A DNA stretch of 64,000 nucleotides from Lysobacteraceae bacterium. Lineage in GTDB: Bacteria > Pseudomonadota > Gammaproteobacteria > Xanthomonadales > Xanthomonadaceae. Both the position numbers and the translations under genes were made by a program. The stretch spans positions 1 to 64,000 of the forward strand of contig JAMLIV010000010.1 in the NCBI GenBank assembly GCA_023954075.1. The letters run 5' to 3'. This document shows positions 40,084 through 52,358 of the stretch, one piece after another. The notes under the pieces are model-generated. The model worked only from the letters and a program-made list of their open reading frames with translations, ran no database searches and had not been told where the DNA came from. Position 1 is the stretch's first letter, and every line of letters begins with the position of its first letter.

Positions 40084-41457
40084 ATGTCCGCTGCACGCAT
40101 CCTGATCATCGACGATGAGCCCGACATCCGCTCGGGGCTGGCCGACATCCTCGGAGACGAAGGCCATCGGGTCACGCTCGCCGGCGATGCGGCCGAGGCG
40201 CGCGCGCGGCTGGGCGAGGCCGCGTTCGACGCGGTGCTGCTCGACATCTGGATGCCCGGCACCGACGGACTGGCGCTGCTGCGCGAGTGGGTGTCGGCGG
40301 GCGAGCTGCCGCAGCCGGTGATCATGATGTCCGGCCACGGCACGGTGGAAACGGCGGTCGAGGCCACGCGCCTCGGGGCCTACGATTTCATCGAGAAACC
40401 GATCGCGCTGGCCAAGCTGCTCATCACGCTGGAGCGCGCGCTGGAAGCCCAGCGGCTGCGCCAGATCAACCGCAGCCTGCAGCAGCAGGTCGGCTCGCTG
40501 TTCGAACCGATGGGAAGCTCGCCCGCGTTCGCCGCCGTGCTGGCCCAGCTCGAACGGCTGTCCGGGCGCGATGCGGCGATTCTCCTGCGCGGCGAACCGG
40601 GAACCGGCAAGGAGGCGCTGGCGCGCTGGCTGCACGGCAGAAGCGCGCGTCGCGGCGGCCCGTTCGTCACCGTGGCGGCGGGTGCCGTTCCGGACGAACA
40701 GGCGGCAACGGCCCTGTTCGGCAGCGAATCGGGCGGTGAGGTCGCCGCCGGCCTGCTGGAGCAGGCGCAGGGCGGAACCGTGTACCTGGACGGTATCGCC
40801 GAACTGGGGCCGGACACTCAGCTGCGCCTCTCCAGCGCGCTGGAGCGGCGTCAGATCCTGCGCGTCGGCGGGCGCGCGCCGGTGCCGCTCGACGTGCGCG
40901 TGATCGCGGCCAGCTCGCAGGACCTGGAGGCCGAGCGCGCCGCCGGCCGGCTGCGCGACGAGCTCTATTTCCAGCTCAACGTGCTGCCGATCCAGGTGCC
41001 GGCGCTGCGCGAGCGCGGCGAGGACATCGGGCCGCTGGTCCAGCACTTCGACGAGATATTCGCTGCGCGCGACGGGGTGGCACCGCGCCGCTGGACCGAG
41101 CCGGTGCTGGCGCGGCTGCGCCAGCACGCCTGGCCGGGCAACGTGCGCGAACTGCGCGCGCTGGCGCAGCGGCTGGCGCTGCTGGGCAGCGGCGAAGTGA
41201 CCCTGGCCGAAGTGGAGCCCGCGCTGACCGGGCCGGGTGCGCGCCTGCCGCCCGGCACCGGGGAATCGGGCCACCCGCTCAACCTCGACCTGCCCTTGCG
41301 CGAAGCGCGCGACAGCTTCGAACGGGCGTATCTTCTGCGCCAGCTGCACAATGCCGGCGGCAGCGTGGGGCGCCTGGCCCAGATCACGGGCATGGAGCGC
41401 ACCCACCTCTACCGCAAGCTGCGCGACCTTGGGATCGACAAGGACGGGGGCGAATAG
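40084..41457 (+). CDS. ntrX: NtrX-like response regulator with a degenerate AAA+ domain
   Basis: A 457-residue regulator with receiver (LIIDDEPDI, phospho-acceptor D54 in LLDIWMP), AAA+ domain and Fis-type helix-turn-helix (GSVGRLAQITGMERTHLYRKL). Walker A (GEPGTGKE, 170-177) is present. The GAFTGA loop that contacts sigma-54 is replaced by ESGGEVAAG (about 215-223), and the Walker B Glu is Gly (LDGI, G237). It probably cannot open sigma-54 promoters and may act as a simple DNA-binding regulator. No NtrY kinase gene is adjacent; trkA follows after 160 bases. Confidence 0.88.
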   Translation: MSAARILIIDDEPDIRSGLADILGDEGHRVTLAGDAAEARARLGEAAFDAVLLDIWMPGTDGLALLREWVSAGELPQPVIMMSGHGTVETAVEATRLGAYDFIEKPIALAKLLITLERALEAQRLRQINRSLQQQVGSLFEPMGSSPAFAAVLAQLERLSGRDAAILLRGEPGTGKEALARWLHGRSARRGGPFVTVAAGAVPDEQAATALFGSESGGEVAAGLLEQAQGGTVYLDGIAELGPDTQLRLSSALERRQILRVGGRAPVPLDVRVIAASSQDLEAERAAGRLRDELYFQLNVLPIQVPALRERGEDIGPLVQHFDEIFAARDGVAPRRWTEPVLARLRQHAWPGNVRELRALAQRLALLGSGEVTLAEVEPALTGPGARLPPGTGESGHPLNLDLPLREARDSFERAYLLRQLHNAGGSVGRLAQITGMERTHLYRKLRDLGIDKDGGE

Positions 41458-41461
41458 ATGT

Positions 41462-41614
41462 GCCGGGATCGGGGATTGGATATTGGGGATTTGCATGAGC
41501 GCGGGAGGCCGGCGCAGAGTGCGCCCCTGAGGGCGGGTCCGCTCCGGTCCCCGGTGCGGGTACGGAGCGCGCCGAGCCCGTCGAATCTCCAATCCCGATT
41601 CCCCAATCCCGGCT
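41462..41614. repeat. Inverted repeat of the GGGAAT family between ntrX and trkA
   Basis: The left arm (41462-41492, GCCGGGATCGGGGATTGGAT...) and the right arm (41582-41614, ...GATTCCCCAATCCCGGCT) are imperfect inverted copies of about 31 bases. They are built from short GGGATTGG-like units and enclose 89 bases. The same style of unit recurs at 47501 and 47713. Such units are common between genes in xanthomonads; whether this one folds in RNA or moves is unknown. It fills the whole ntrX-trkA gap. Confidence 0.65.
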
Positions 41615-41617
41615 GAC

Positions 41618-42997
41618 ATGAAAATCCTCATTCTCGGTGCCGGCCAGGTGGGCAGTTCGGTGGCGGCGGCGCTGGCCTCGGAGAACAGCGACATCACCGT
41701 GGTGGACAACCAGCCGCTGCGGCTGCGCGAGCTTTCCGAGCGGCTGGACATCCGCACCGTGACCGGCCACGCCTCGCTGCCCAGCGTGCTCGAAACCGCC
41801 GGCGCGGGCGATGCGGATCTGGTGATCGCGGTCACTTCCAGTGACGAAGTCAACCTGATCGCCTGCCAGGTCGCCGATGCGCTGTTCAAGACGCCGACCA
41901 AGATCGCGCGCCTGCGCAAGAGCGAATATCTCGAACACCCCGAGCTCCTGCGCCGCGGCGGCAATTCCGTGGACGTGGCGATCAGCCCCGAGGCGCTGGT
42001 GTGCCGGCACGTGCAGGGGCTGATCGAACGCCCCGGCGCGCTGCAGGTGCTCGATTTCGCGCAGGGCCAGGTGCAGATGGTCGCGGTGCGCGCGCGCGCC
42101 GGCGGGGTTCTCGTCGGCGAGCCGATCAAGCAGCTGCGCGAGCGCCTGCCGGCCGGCATGGACCTGCGCGTGGCGGCCATTTTCCGCGGCGGACGGCCGA
42201 TCATCCCGGAGCCCACCACCCAGATCGAACCCGATGACGAGGTGTTCTTTCTCGCCGACCGCGGCGACATCCGCGTCATCATGGACACGCTGCGCCCGCG
42301 CACCAAACCGGTGCGGCGCGTGCTCATCGCCGGCGGCGGCAACATCGGCGTCTCGCTCGCCGGCGCGCTGGAGGAGCAGTTCGGCGTGAAGCTGCTGGAG
42401 CGCTCCAGGGACCGCGCCAAGACCATCGCCGAGGACCTGCAGAACACCATCGTGCTGGTGGGCGATTGCACCGACGAGGATCTCCTGCGCGAGGAGAACA
42501 TCGACCAGACCGATGTCTACTGCGCGCTGACCAACGACGACGAAGCCAACATCCTTTCGGCGATGCTGGCCAAGCGCATGGGATGCCCGCGCGTGATCGC
42601 GCTGATCAACCGCCCGGCCTACGCCGAGCTGGTGGAAGGCGACAGCAGCATCGACATCGCCGTCAGCCCGCAGCAGGTCACCCTGGGCGCGCTGCTGACG
42701 CACGTGCGGGCCGGCAACATGGTGCGGGTACACAGCCTGCGGCGCGGGCTGGCCGAGGCGATCGAGGCGGTGGCGCTGGGCGATGCGCGCACTTCGCGCG
42801 TGGTCGGGCGCGCGCTGGGCGAACTGGAGCTGCCGGAATCGGCCAACGTGGTCGGCGTGATCCGCGGCGAAAAACTCCTGATCGCCCATAGCGACGTGAT
42901 CGTCGAACCCAACGATCACCTGATCGTGTTCCTGCTCGACAAGCGCGACCTGCCCCGCGTCGAGGCCGTGTTCCGCGCCGGGGCCACCTGGTTCTGA
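41618..42997 (+). CDS. trkA: Trk potassium uptake system regulatory protein TrkA
   Basis: A 459-residue cytoplasmic protein with two tandem RCK units. Each has a nucleotide-binding Rossmann start (MKILILGAGQVGSSVA at 1-16; RRVLIAGGGNIGVSLAGAL at about 230) followed by a TrkA-C domain. It binds NAD(H) or ATP and gates the TrkH channel. TrkH follows 4 bases after the stop, so the two are one operon. Confidence 0.97.
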   Translation: MKILILGAGQVGSSVAAALASENSDITVVDNQPLRLRELSERLDIRTVTGHASLPSVLETAGAGDADLVIAVTSSDEVNLIACQVADALFKTPTKIARLRKSEYLEHPELLRRGGNSVDVAISPEALVCRHVQGLIERPGALQVLDFAQGQVQMVAVRARAGGVLVGEPIKQLRERLPAGMDLRVAAIFRGGRPIIPEPTTQIEPDDEVFFLADRGDIRVIMDTLRPRTKPVRRVLIAGGGNIGVSLAGALEEQFGVKLLERSRDRAKTIAEDLQNTIVLVGDCTDEDLLREENIDQTDVYCALTNDDEANILSAMLAKRMGCPRVIALINRPAYAELVEGDSSIDIAVSPQQVTLGALLTHVRAGNMVRVHSLRRGLAEAIEAVALGDARTSRVVGRALGELELPESANVVGVIRGEKLLIAHSDVIVEPNDHLIVFLLDKRDLPRVEAVFRAGATWF

Positions 42998-43001
42998 CGC
43001 C

Positions 43002-44462
43002 GTGCCGCTTCCCCGCCGATACCTCTCGATCCAGAAGGCGCTGGGCGCACTGCTCGCGCTGACATCGCTTTTCCCGCTGCCGGCGCTGCTGCTGGCGCTG
43101 GTGCTGGGCGAGGACACCGCGGCGGCCTTCGGCCAGGCCATGCTGGTGGCCGCCGGGCTGGGCGCGATCCTTTGGTGGCCGGTGCGCACGGTGCGCTACG
43201 ACCTGCGCCTGCGCGACGGTTTCCTGATCGCCTCGGGGTCCTGGATGCTGGCCAGCATGGTGGCGACGCTGCCGTTTGTCCTGGGGCTGCCGGAGCTTCC
43301 CTTCACACAGGCCGCGTTCGAGGCGGTGTCGGGCCTGACCACCACCGGTGCCAGCGTGTTCACGGGGCTGGACGGCCTGCCGCGCAGCATGCTGCTGTAC
43401 CGCCAGTCGCTGAACTTCTATGGCGGCCTGGGCCTGGTGCTGCTGGCGGTCGCGATCCTGCCGATGCTGCGTGTCGGCGGCATGCAGCTGTTCCGTGCCG
43501 AAGTGACCGGCCCGACCAAGGACACCAAGCTCACGCCGCGCATCGCGGAAACCGCCAAGGCGCTGTGGAAGGTCTATCTTGGCCTCAACCTGCTGTGCGC
43601 GCTGGCCTATTGGGCCGCCGGGATGAGCCTGTTCGACGCCATCTGCCACGCCCTGTCCACGGTCGCCACGGCGGGTTTTTCCACCCACGACGCGGGCTTC
43701 GGCTACTGGAACAATCCGATGGTGGAGGTCGTGGCCACCGGCTTCATGCTGGTGGGCGGCATCAACTTCGGCCTGCACTACATGGCCTGGCGCCGCGCCA
43801 GCACGGCCCCGTACCACGGCGACACGGAGCTGCGCTTTTTCCTGCTGCTCGTCGCCCTGGTGGCGCTGGCGGTGACGCTGGCCCTTTGGCTCGGGGGCGC
43901 GTATCCCACCCTGGGCGAGGCGTTCCGCCACGCGATCTTCCAGTCGGTATCCAACATCACCACGACTGGATTCACCAAGGACGACTTCAGCCTGTGGCCG
44001 TCATTCGCGCCGCTGCTGCTGGTCATGGTGGCTTTCGTCGGTGGCTCCAGCAGCTCGACCTCGGGCGGCATGAAGGTCGCGCGGGTGACGATGGCGATCC
44101 GCCAGGGCCTGCGCGAAATCAAGCAGCTGGTGCATCCCAAGGGCCAGTTCATCGTGAAGATGGGCGGGCGGCGGGTGTCGGAGAGCATCGTGCTGTCGGT
44201 GGGCGGATTCTGCACGCTGTACGTGCTGTGCTTCGTCATGGTGACGCTGGCGCTCGCCGCGGTCGGGCTGGACGTGGTCACCGCGTTCACCGCGGCGGCG
44301 GCTTCGATCAACAACCTGGGTCCAGGCCTGGGCGAGGTGTCCGCCAGCTTCGGCACGCTGCCGCCGGCGGCGCTGTGGATCTGCTCCTTCGCCATGATCC
44401 TCGGGCGGCTGGAGGTGTTCACCGTGCTGGTACTGTTCGCGCCCTCGTTCTGGCGGGAGTGA
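43002..44462 (+). CDS. trkH: Trk potassium uptake channel TrkH
   Basis: A 486-residue membrane channel with four membrane-pore-membrane repeats. Selectivity-filter-like loops are seen as AVSGLTTTGASVF, LSTVATAGFSTHD, SVSNITTTGFT and AAASINNLGPGLG, the expected four P-loops. It starts at GTG, 4 bases after trkA; no ATG start gives the first membrane segment. It imports K+ driven by the membrane potential and gated by TrkA. Confidence 0.96.
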   Translation: MPLPRRYLSIQKALGALLALTSLFPLPALLLALVLGEDTAAAFGQAMLVAAGLGAILWWPVRTVRYDLRLRDGFLIASGSWMLASMVATLPFVLGLPELPFTQAAFEAVSGLTTTGASVFTGLDGLPRSMLLYRQSLNFYGGLGLVLLAVAILPMLRVGGMQLFRAEVTGPTKDTKLTPRIAETAKALWKVYLGLNLLCALAYWAAGMSLFDAICHALSTVATAGFSTHDAGFGYWNNPMVEVVATGFMLVGGINFGLHYMAWRRASTAPYHGDTELRFFLLLVALVALAVTLALWLGGAYPTLGEAFRHAIFQSVSNITTTGFTKDDFSLWPSFAPLLLVMVAFVGGSSSSTSGGMKVARVTMAIRQGLREIKQLVHPKGQFIVKMGGRRVSESIVLSVGGFCTLYVLCFVMVTLALAAVGLDVVTAFTAAAASINNLGPGLGEVSASFGTLPPAALWICSFAMILGRLEVFTVLVLFAPSFWRE

Positions 44463-44513
44463 CCGCGCCACCGCTTGCGCTGCGGCATGCTCCGGACCGC
44501 GAGACACCGCCGC

Positions 44514-46088
44514 TCACCACTGCCAGGGTGTCCTCGCCAGCCGCACGCAAAGCCGCTGGAACGCCGCGCGCGCCTCGGCTTCGGGCAGGTACACGAGATG
44601 CAGCCGGTGCCCCATCGGATGGGCACCTGCCGTATCCACCCGCACCCCCGCCATACCGTGGCGACGATCGAACGGCGACTGGACCCACCGCACGGCCTGC
44701 ACCTTCTCGATCCGCGCGAACGAGAGGCGCCGGTCCAGCCAGCCGCTGCGCCAGGCTACGTAGCCCTCGGTGATGGCATACCCGGCCGCTGCCGCCTGCC
44801 GGCGCGCCAGCCAGATCCAGCAGGGAGTCAGCGCCAGCACCAGCAAGGCCGGGGTGCCGACCGGATACAGCAGCACGGCACAGACGATCAGCGTCAGCAC
44901 GCACGGCGGCAGCGCGATGCGGCGCCAGGCGCGCGGGTGCAGCGGGCGGAATGCAATCGCCGCGGGCCAGTCGGGCAGCCAGCCGCGCAGCAGCGCATCG
45001 AGCGCATCCGGCGGGGCGATCGGAACCAGGTCGGAAAGGCTCTGCTCCTCGTTGCCGGCCCGCAGCGCGGCGGTTTCGACCCTGAGGCTGCTGCGGACAA
45101 ACAGGCGAAGGATCACGCCCTGGCGAAGAGTCCAGTGCTGGATGCGGTGCAGCGGTGCGCTGGCGCGCATCCGCGTCAGCAGGCCGCGCTCCACCGACAG
45201 GCGCGGCCCGGCCTGCTCCAGGGTGAAGCCGAAGTCGCGCAGCAGGGCCAGCGCGATCGCCAGCGCCTTGCCGACCACGTTCGCGACCAGCAGGGCGACC
45301 AGCACCAGCGCTGCCCACCCGCCCGGATGCAGTCCCTGTGCCGAGAGCCACTCGATCGCCTCGGCCGGCCACGCGCCAAAGCGCTGCCACAGCCGTTCGC
45401 CGCCAAATTGCATCAGCGCACCCGCGCCGGCCGCCAGCAGCACGGTGCCGCGGTTGGACGCGAGGCCAAGCTTCACCAGCTCGACCGGCGCAAGCTGCAG
45501 CAGGATGTGCGAGCCCACCTCGGCGCGCTGTGCCCGCTTCGGGGCGTCATCGTTCGCGTGCGTGGCCGGGGAAAGTCGCGCCGCGCCGCGATGGTGTTCC
45601 ACCAGCCGCTCCAGCGCCGTGGCGTCGGCCATCGACAGCACCCGCATCTGCGCTTCCGGCTCGCTCCCGCCCACGGCCGATTCCAGCCGCACCTCGGCAA
45701 CGCCGGCAAGCCGGTGCAGCAGGTTGCGATGCAAGGCCACCGACTGGATGCGCGCCAGCGGCACGTGCCGCTCGTTGCGCTGAAGCAGGCCGGAGCGGAT
45801 GACCAGTTCGTCGGCGTCGATGCGGAAGCGGTAGGTGAAGTACTGCGCCACCGCCACCAGCGTCATCACCGCCACCGCCACCAGGCCCCACCACTGCCAG
45901 GCGTCCTCGTTGCGTCCGAACACCACCAGCACGATCAGCGGCAGCGCGAATCCCTTGAGCTGGACCAGCAGCACGAACAGCCAGGAAAGCGGATGCAGCC
46001 GGCGCTGCGCGCCCGCGCCCAGGCGCCGGGTGTCGCGCACCGTCGCGGAGTCGGGCGGCGATTGCACCGGATCAGGCGACATCCTCAT
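44514..46088 (-). CDS. Bacterial PH-domain membrane protein (YdbT-like)
   Basis: A 524-residue protein with three bPH2-type domains separated by pairs of membrane helices: RFRIDADELVIRSGLLQRNERHVPLARIQSV-like first unit (about 80-165), a second around 295-350, and a third near 430-510 (YAITEGYVAWRSGWLDRRLSFARIEKVQ). Signature phrases such as PLARIQSVALHRNLLHRLAG are typical of the YdbT family. Function is unknown; export of, or resistance to, membrane-active compounds has been suggested for relatives. Its start overlaps the YdbS-like gene by 17 bases. Confidence 0.88.
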   Translation of the reverse strand: MRMSPDPVQSPPDSATVRDTRRLGAGAQRRLHPLSWLFVLLVQLKGFALPLIVLVVFGRNEDAWQWWGLVAVAVMTLVAVAQYFTYRFRIDADELVIRSGLLQRNERHVPLARIQSVALHRNLLHRLAGVAEVRLESAVGGSEPEAQMRVLSMADATALERLVEHHRGAARLSPATHANDDAPKRAQRAEVGSHILLQLAPVELVKLGLASNRGTVLLAAGAGALMQFGGERLWQRFGAWPAEAIEWLSAQGLHPGGWAALVLVALLVANVVGKALAIALALLRDFGFTLEQAGPRLSVERGLLTRMRASAPLHRIQHWTLRQGVILRLFVRSSLRVETAALRAGNEEQSLSDLVPIAPPDALDALLRGWLPDWPAAIAFRPLHPRAWRRIALPPCVLTLIVCAVLLYPVGTPALLVLALTPCWIWLARRQAAAAGYAITEGYVAWRSGWLDRRLSFARIEKVQAVRWVQSPFDRRHGMAGVRVDTAGAHPMGHRLHLVYLPEAEARAAFQRLCVRLARTPWQW

Positions 46089-46608
46089 CCACCCGGATCA
46101 GCGCATCGCGCAGGGCCTCGGCGCGCTCGACCGCCAGGCCGTTCAGCGCCACCCGTCCCAGTTCGCTGCCGGCGGTGTAGACGCGCAGCCCGGCCAGGCC
46201 GAGCGCACGATCCAGCGGGCCGCGGTGCAGATCGGTGTGCTGCACGCGCGAGCGCGGCACCACGGTGTCGCTGCGCCACCATACCCCGCGCTGGATGCGC
46301 AGGCCCTGCGGCGTCAGCGCATAGCGGGTGCGGCGCCAGCGCGCGCTGGCGTGGAAGAACGCAAGAATCGGCGCGACCAGCAGCGTCGCCGGCACGCCGG
46401 CACCGGCCACCGCCGCCGGCCAGGCCATGTCCAACGCCACGCCGAACAGCACGACCACCAGGATCCAGAGCACGCCGAGCGCGAACAGCGCGACGACGAA
46501 CGCGCGCAGCCGCATGCCCCAGCGCGCGCGCGGATCGAGGTGCTCGAACTGCCACCCGGCGGACAGCGAGGGCGGGACGATGCGCGCTTCCGTGGTCAGG
46601 TCAGTCAT
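46072..46608 (-). CDS. Bacterial PH-domain membrane protein (YdbS-like)
   Basis: A 178-residue protein with two membrane helices (about 37-57 and 62-82) and one bPH2 domain ([52 protein letters not shown]). YdbS and YdbT are regularly paired, as here. The ATG at 46608 overlaps the stop of the upstream lipid A acyltransferase gene by 8 bases (ATGACTGA), so the three genes form a coupled operon acting on the cell envelope. Confidence 0.88.
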   Translation of the reverse strand: MTDLTTEARIVPPSLSAGWQFEHLDPRARWGMRLRAFVVALFALGVLWILVVVLFGVALDMAWPAAVAGAGVPATLLVAPILAFFHASARWRRTRYALTPQGLRIQRGVWWRSDTVVPRSRVQHTDLHRGPLDRALGLAGLRVYTAGSELGRVALNGLAVERAEALRDALIRVDEDVA

Positions 46609-47485
46609 AGCGGATCGGATCGGCTCCTTCGGGGCGAATGGTGAAACGCTTGTAGCTCCACTGGTACTGCGCCGGCGCAAGCGCAACGCAGGCTTCCACC
46701 GCGGCATTGAGCGCCGTGGTGCCGCGCACCGTATCGGCGTCGGCGATGGCCTCGGGTGCGGCGAGCAGGCGGATGCGGAAACCCTGCGCGCCCGGCAGGC
46801 GCTCGGCGAAGGCCATCAGCACCGTCGCGCCGGTCTTGTGGGCCAAGCGCGGCAGAAGACTCATGGTCAGGGCGGGAATGCCGAAGAACGACGCGAACTC
46901 GCCGTCACCGCGCTTGGGTTGCTGGTCGGGAAGGATGCCCACCATGCCGCCATCCTTCAGATGCTTGAACAAGGTTCGCACCCCGGACGCTTCGGCACGC
47001 ACCTGCGTGACGCCCGGCTGCGCGCGCAGCCGCCGGATCAGCGCATCGGCCCAGGGCTGGCGCGGCGGGCGATAGAGGATCGCCAATTCCGACTGTGCCG
47101 CCAGCCACTGGTTGAGCAGCTCCCAGTTGCCCAGGTGCGGCGCGGCGATGATGACGCCCCGCCCGGCCGCACGCGCCGCGTCGAACAGCTCGCGCCCTTC
47201 CACCTGACGCACCAGCATCAGGTTGCGTGCCGCAGGGCGCGTCCAGAAGCGCGCGGTTTCGAGCAGCGTCCGGCCGGTTTCGGCCATGTTGGCGCGCCAC
47301 AGCGCCCGGCGTGCAGCTTCTTCCTGCGCGGGAAAACACAGCGCGATGCTGCGCCACGCCACCCGCGCCTCGCGCAGCCGCAGGCCGCGCACCAGCACAC
47401 CCAGAACCCCGCCCAGCACGTGCAGGGCGCGGTAGGGCAGGCAGCCAATCAGCCACAGGGCGGCGTGGAGCAGGTGGGCGGGCAT
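46601..47485 (-). CDS. lpxL: Lipid A biosynthesis acyltransferase (LpxL/HtrB family)
   Basis: A 294-residue inner-membrane enzyme of the lauroyl/myristoyl transferase family that adds a secondary acyl chain to lipid A precursors. The catalytic HxxxxE is in [15 protein letters not shown] (H near 117). [20 protein letters not shown] is the second family motif. It is first in the operon with the YdbS/YdbT-like genes. The 252-base gap upstream is filled by nested inverted repeats. The symbol lpxL is by family; LpxM-type specificity is not excluded. Confidence 0.88.
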   Translation of the reverse strand: MPAHLLHAALWLIGCLPYRALHVLGGVLGVLVRGLRLREARVAWRSIALCFPAQEEAARRALWRANMAETGRTLLETARFWTRPAARNLMLVRQVEGRELFDAARAAGRGVIIAAPHLGNWELLNQWLAAQSELAILYRPPRQPWADALIRRLRAQPGVTQVRAEASGVRTLFKHLKDGGMVGILPDQQPKRGDGEFASFFGIPALTMSLLPRLAHKTGATVLMAFAERLPGAQGFRIRLLAAPEAIADADTVRGTTALNAAVEACVALAPAQYQWSYKRFTIRPEGADPIRYD

Positions 47486-47499
47486 TTCTGGAGGGGATG

Positions 47500-47734
47500 G
47501 AGCCGGGAATCGGGAATGGTAAGAGCAAAGCCGGGCCGGCGGTCATCGGGGGAACATCCGAACAAGTCTCCACCGTCATTCCAGCGCATGCCGGAATCCA
47601 TCCTGAAACAGCAACATGGATCCCGGCCTTCGCTGGTGATGACGACTTGTTCAGATGCTCCTCGGGGATGCTCTACCATTTCCCGAGGCCGCAGTCCGAT
47701 CCGGCTCTTGACCATTCCCGATTCCCGGCCCCAT
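47500..47734. repeat. Composite nested inverted repeats filling the lpxL-dtd gap
   Basis: There are three nested layers. The outer arms are GAGCCGGGAATCGGGAATGG (47500-47519) and its near-exact inverse around 47712-47731 (CCATTCCCGATTCCCGGCCC), with AAGAGC / GCTCTT beside them. The middle arms are CATCCGAACAAGTC (47555-47568) and GACTTGTTCAGATG (47644-47657). The inner pair is the REP-like element listed separately. Together they could fold the whole intergenic region into one long hairpin. The outer unit is of the same family as the repeat at 41462. Confidence 0.75.
47574..47644. repeat. REP/MITE-like element CGTCATTCC...GATGACG
   Basis: The left arm starts CGTCATTCCAGCGCATGCCG and runs into GAATCCAT; the right arm is ATGGATCCCGGCCTTCGCTG then GTGATGACG. 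They are imperfect inverted copies of about 28 bases. Elements with CGTCATTCC ends and GGAATCCA cores are dispersed between genes in many beta- and gammaproteobacteria. It is embedded in the larger palindrome of the lpxL-dtd gap. Confidence 0.7.
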
Positions 47735-47737
47735 CCC

Positions 47738-48175
47738 ATGATCGCCCTCATCCAGCGCGTTACCCAAGCCAGCGTTCGCGTCGATGAGCGCACCGTGGGG
47801 GCAATCGGTCCCGGGCTGCTCGCACTGGTGGCGGTCGAGCCGGGGGACGGTGAGGCGCAGGTGGCGAGGATGTGCGAGCGCCTGCTCGGGTATCGGGTCT
47901 TTGCCGACGCGGCCGGCCGCATGAACCGTTCCCTCACCGATGTCGCCGGCGGGCTGCTGCTGGTCAGCCAGTTCACCCTGGCCGCCGATACCCGCAAGGG
48001 CATGCGCCCGAGCTTTACCTCGGCGGCCTCGCCCGAAGACGGGCGCCGGGGCTTCGATCGCCTCGTGGCGGAATGCCGGGCGCGCCACGGCACGGTTGAA
48101 ACCGGGGAATTCGGGGCGCATATGGTGGTCAGTCTGATCAACGACGGCCCGGTCACGTTCTGGCTGCAGGCGTGA
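47738..48175 (+). CDS. dtd: D-aminoacyl-tRNA deacylase
   Basis: A 145-residue DTD that removes D-amino acids (and glycine from tRNA-Ala) mischarged onto tRNA. The two active-site motifs are [17 protein letters not shown] and NDGPVTFWL, the latter with the chiral-selective Gly-cisPro (GP). It starts at the ATG giving [13 protein letters not shown]. No clear ribosome site precedes it; the repeat arm abuts the start codon, so the upstream palindrome could affect translation. Confidence 0.96.
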   Translation: MIALIQRVTQASVRVDERTVGAIGPGLLALVAVEPGDGEAQVARMCERLLGYRVFADAAGRMNRSLTDVAGGLLLVSQFTLAADTRKGMRPSFTSAASPEDGRRGFDRLVAECRARHGTVETGEFGAHMVVSLINDGPVTFWLQA

Positions 48176-48288
48176 TCGCACCTCGCCGGTCACCGCTCGC
48201 ATCGCGCAGAACGAGATTTTGCAGGGCCGGTCACGCCCCCGCGTGCGGGGCGGTTCAGCCATCTTCTGGCCGGAAGTGGCCCAAATCG

Positions 48289-48294
48289 CTATAC
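48289..48294 (+). promoter_or_regulatory. rpoD: Likely -10 of the rpoD promoter
   Basis: TATACT matches the sigma-70 -10 consensus at 5 of 6 positions, 44 bases upstream of the rpoD start codon. No good -35 lies 16-18 bases further upstream, so it may be weak or regulated. Confidence 0.4.
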
Positions 48295-48337
48295 TGTCGC
48301 GTTCTTTCCCCTTGACAAAACCCCATTCAGGTTGCCC

Positions 48338-50212
<1,875 letters not shown>

Positions 50213-50250
50213 ATGAGCCGCGCGCCGTCGGGCGGCGCAGGCATGATCCA

Positions 50251-50278
50251 GCGAAAGCGGCCTTCGGGCCGCTTTCGC
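50251..50278 (+). terminator. Rho-independent terminator after rpoD
   Basis: A perfect 12-bp stem, GCGAAAGCGGCC / GGCCGCTTTCGC, closed by a stable TTCG tetraloop, followed by GTTTG. It begins 39 bases after the rpoD stop. Confidence 0.85.
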
Positions 50279-50348
50279 GTTTGTCGCGGCGCGTTTTCCC
50301 GGAGCGGCCGGCTCGCTACACTCTTGTCAGGACTTCAGGGGCTACCGG

Positions 50349-52345
<1,997 letters not shown>

Positions 52346-52358
52346 TCGGCTGTCGGGT

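Noticed and set aside
41409-41606. 65-codon minus-strand frame between ntrX and trkA
   Set aside because: It reads through the inverted repeat and the end of ntrX; no ribosome site and no protein-like character.
39478-42501. 1007-codon open frame on the minus strand
   Set aside because: It runs across vapC, ntrX and trkA on the opposite strand and has a Ser/Arg-rich composition without domains.
48312-48317. Perfect TTGACA upstream of rpoD
   Set aside because: A matching -10 would overlap the start codon region (about 48335-48340), leaving no leader; TATACT at 48289 is a better promoter element.
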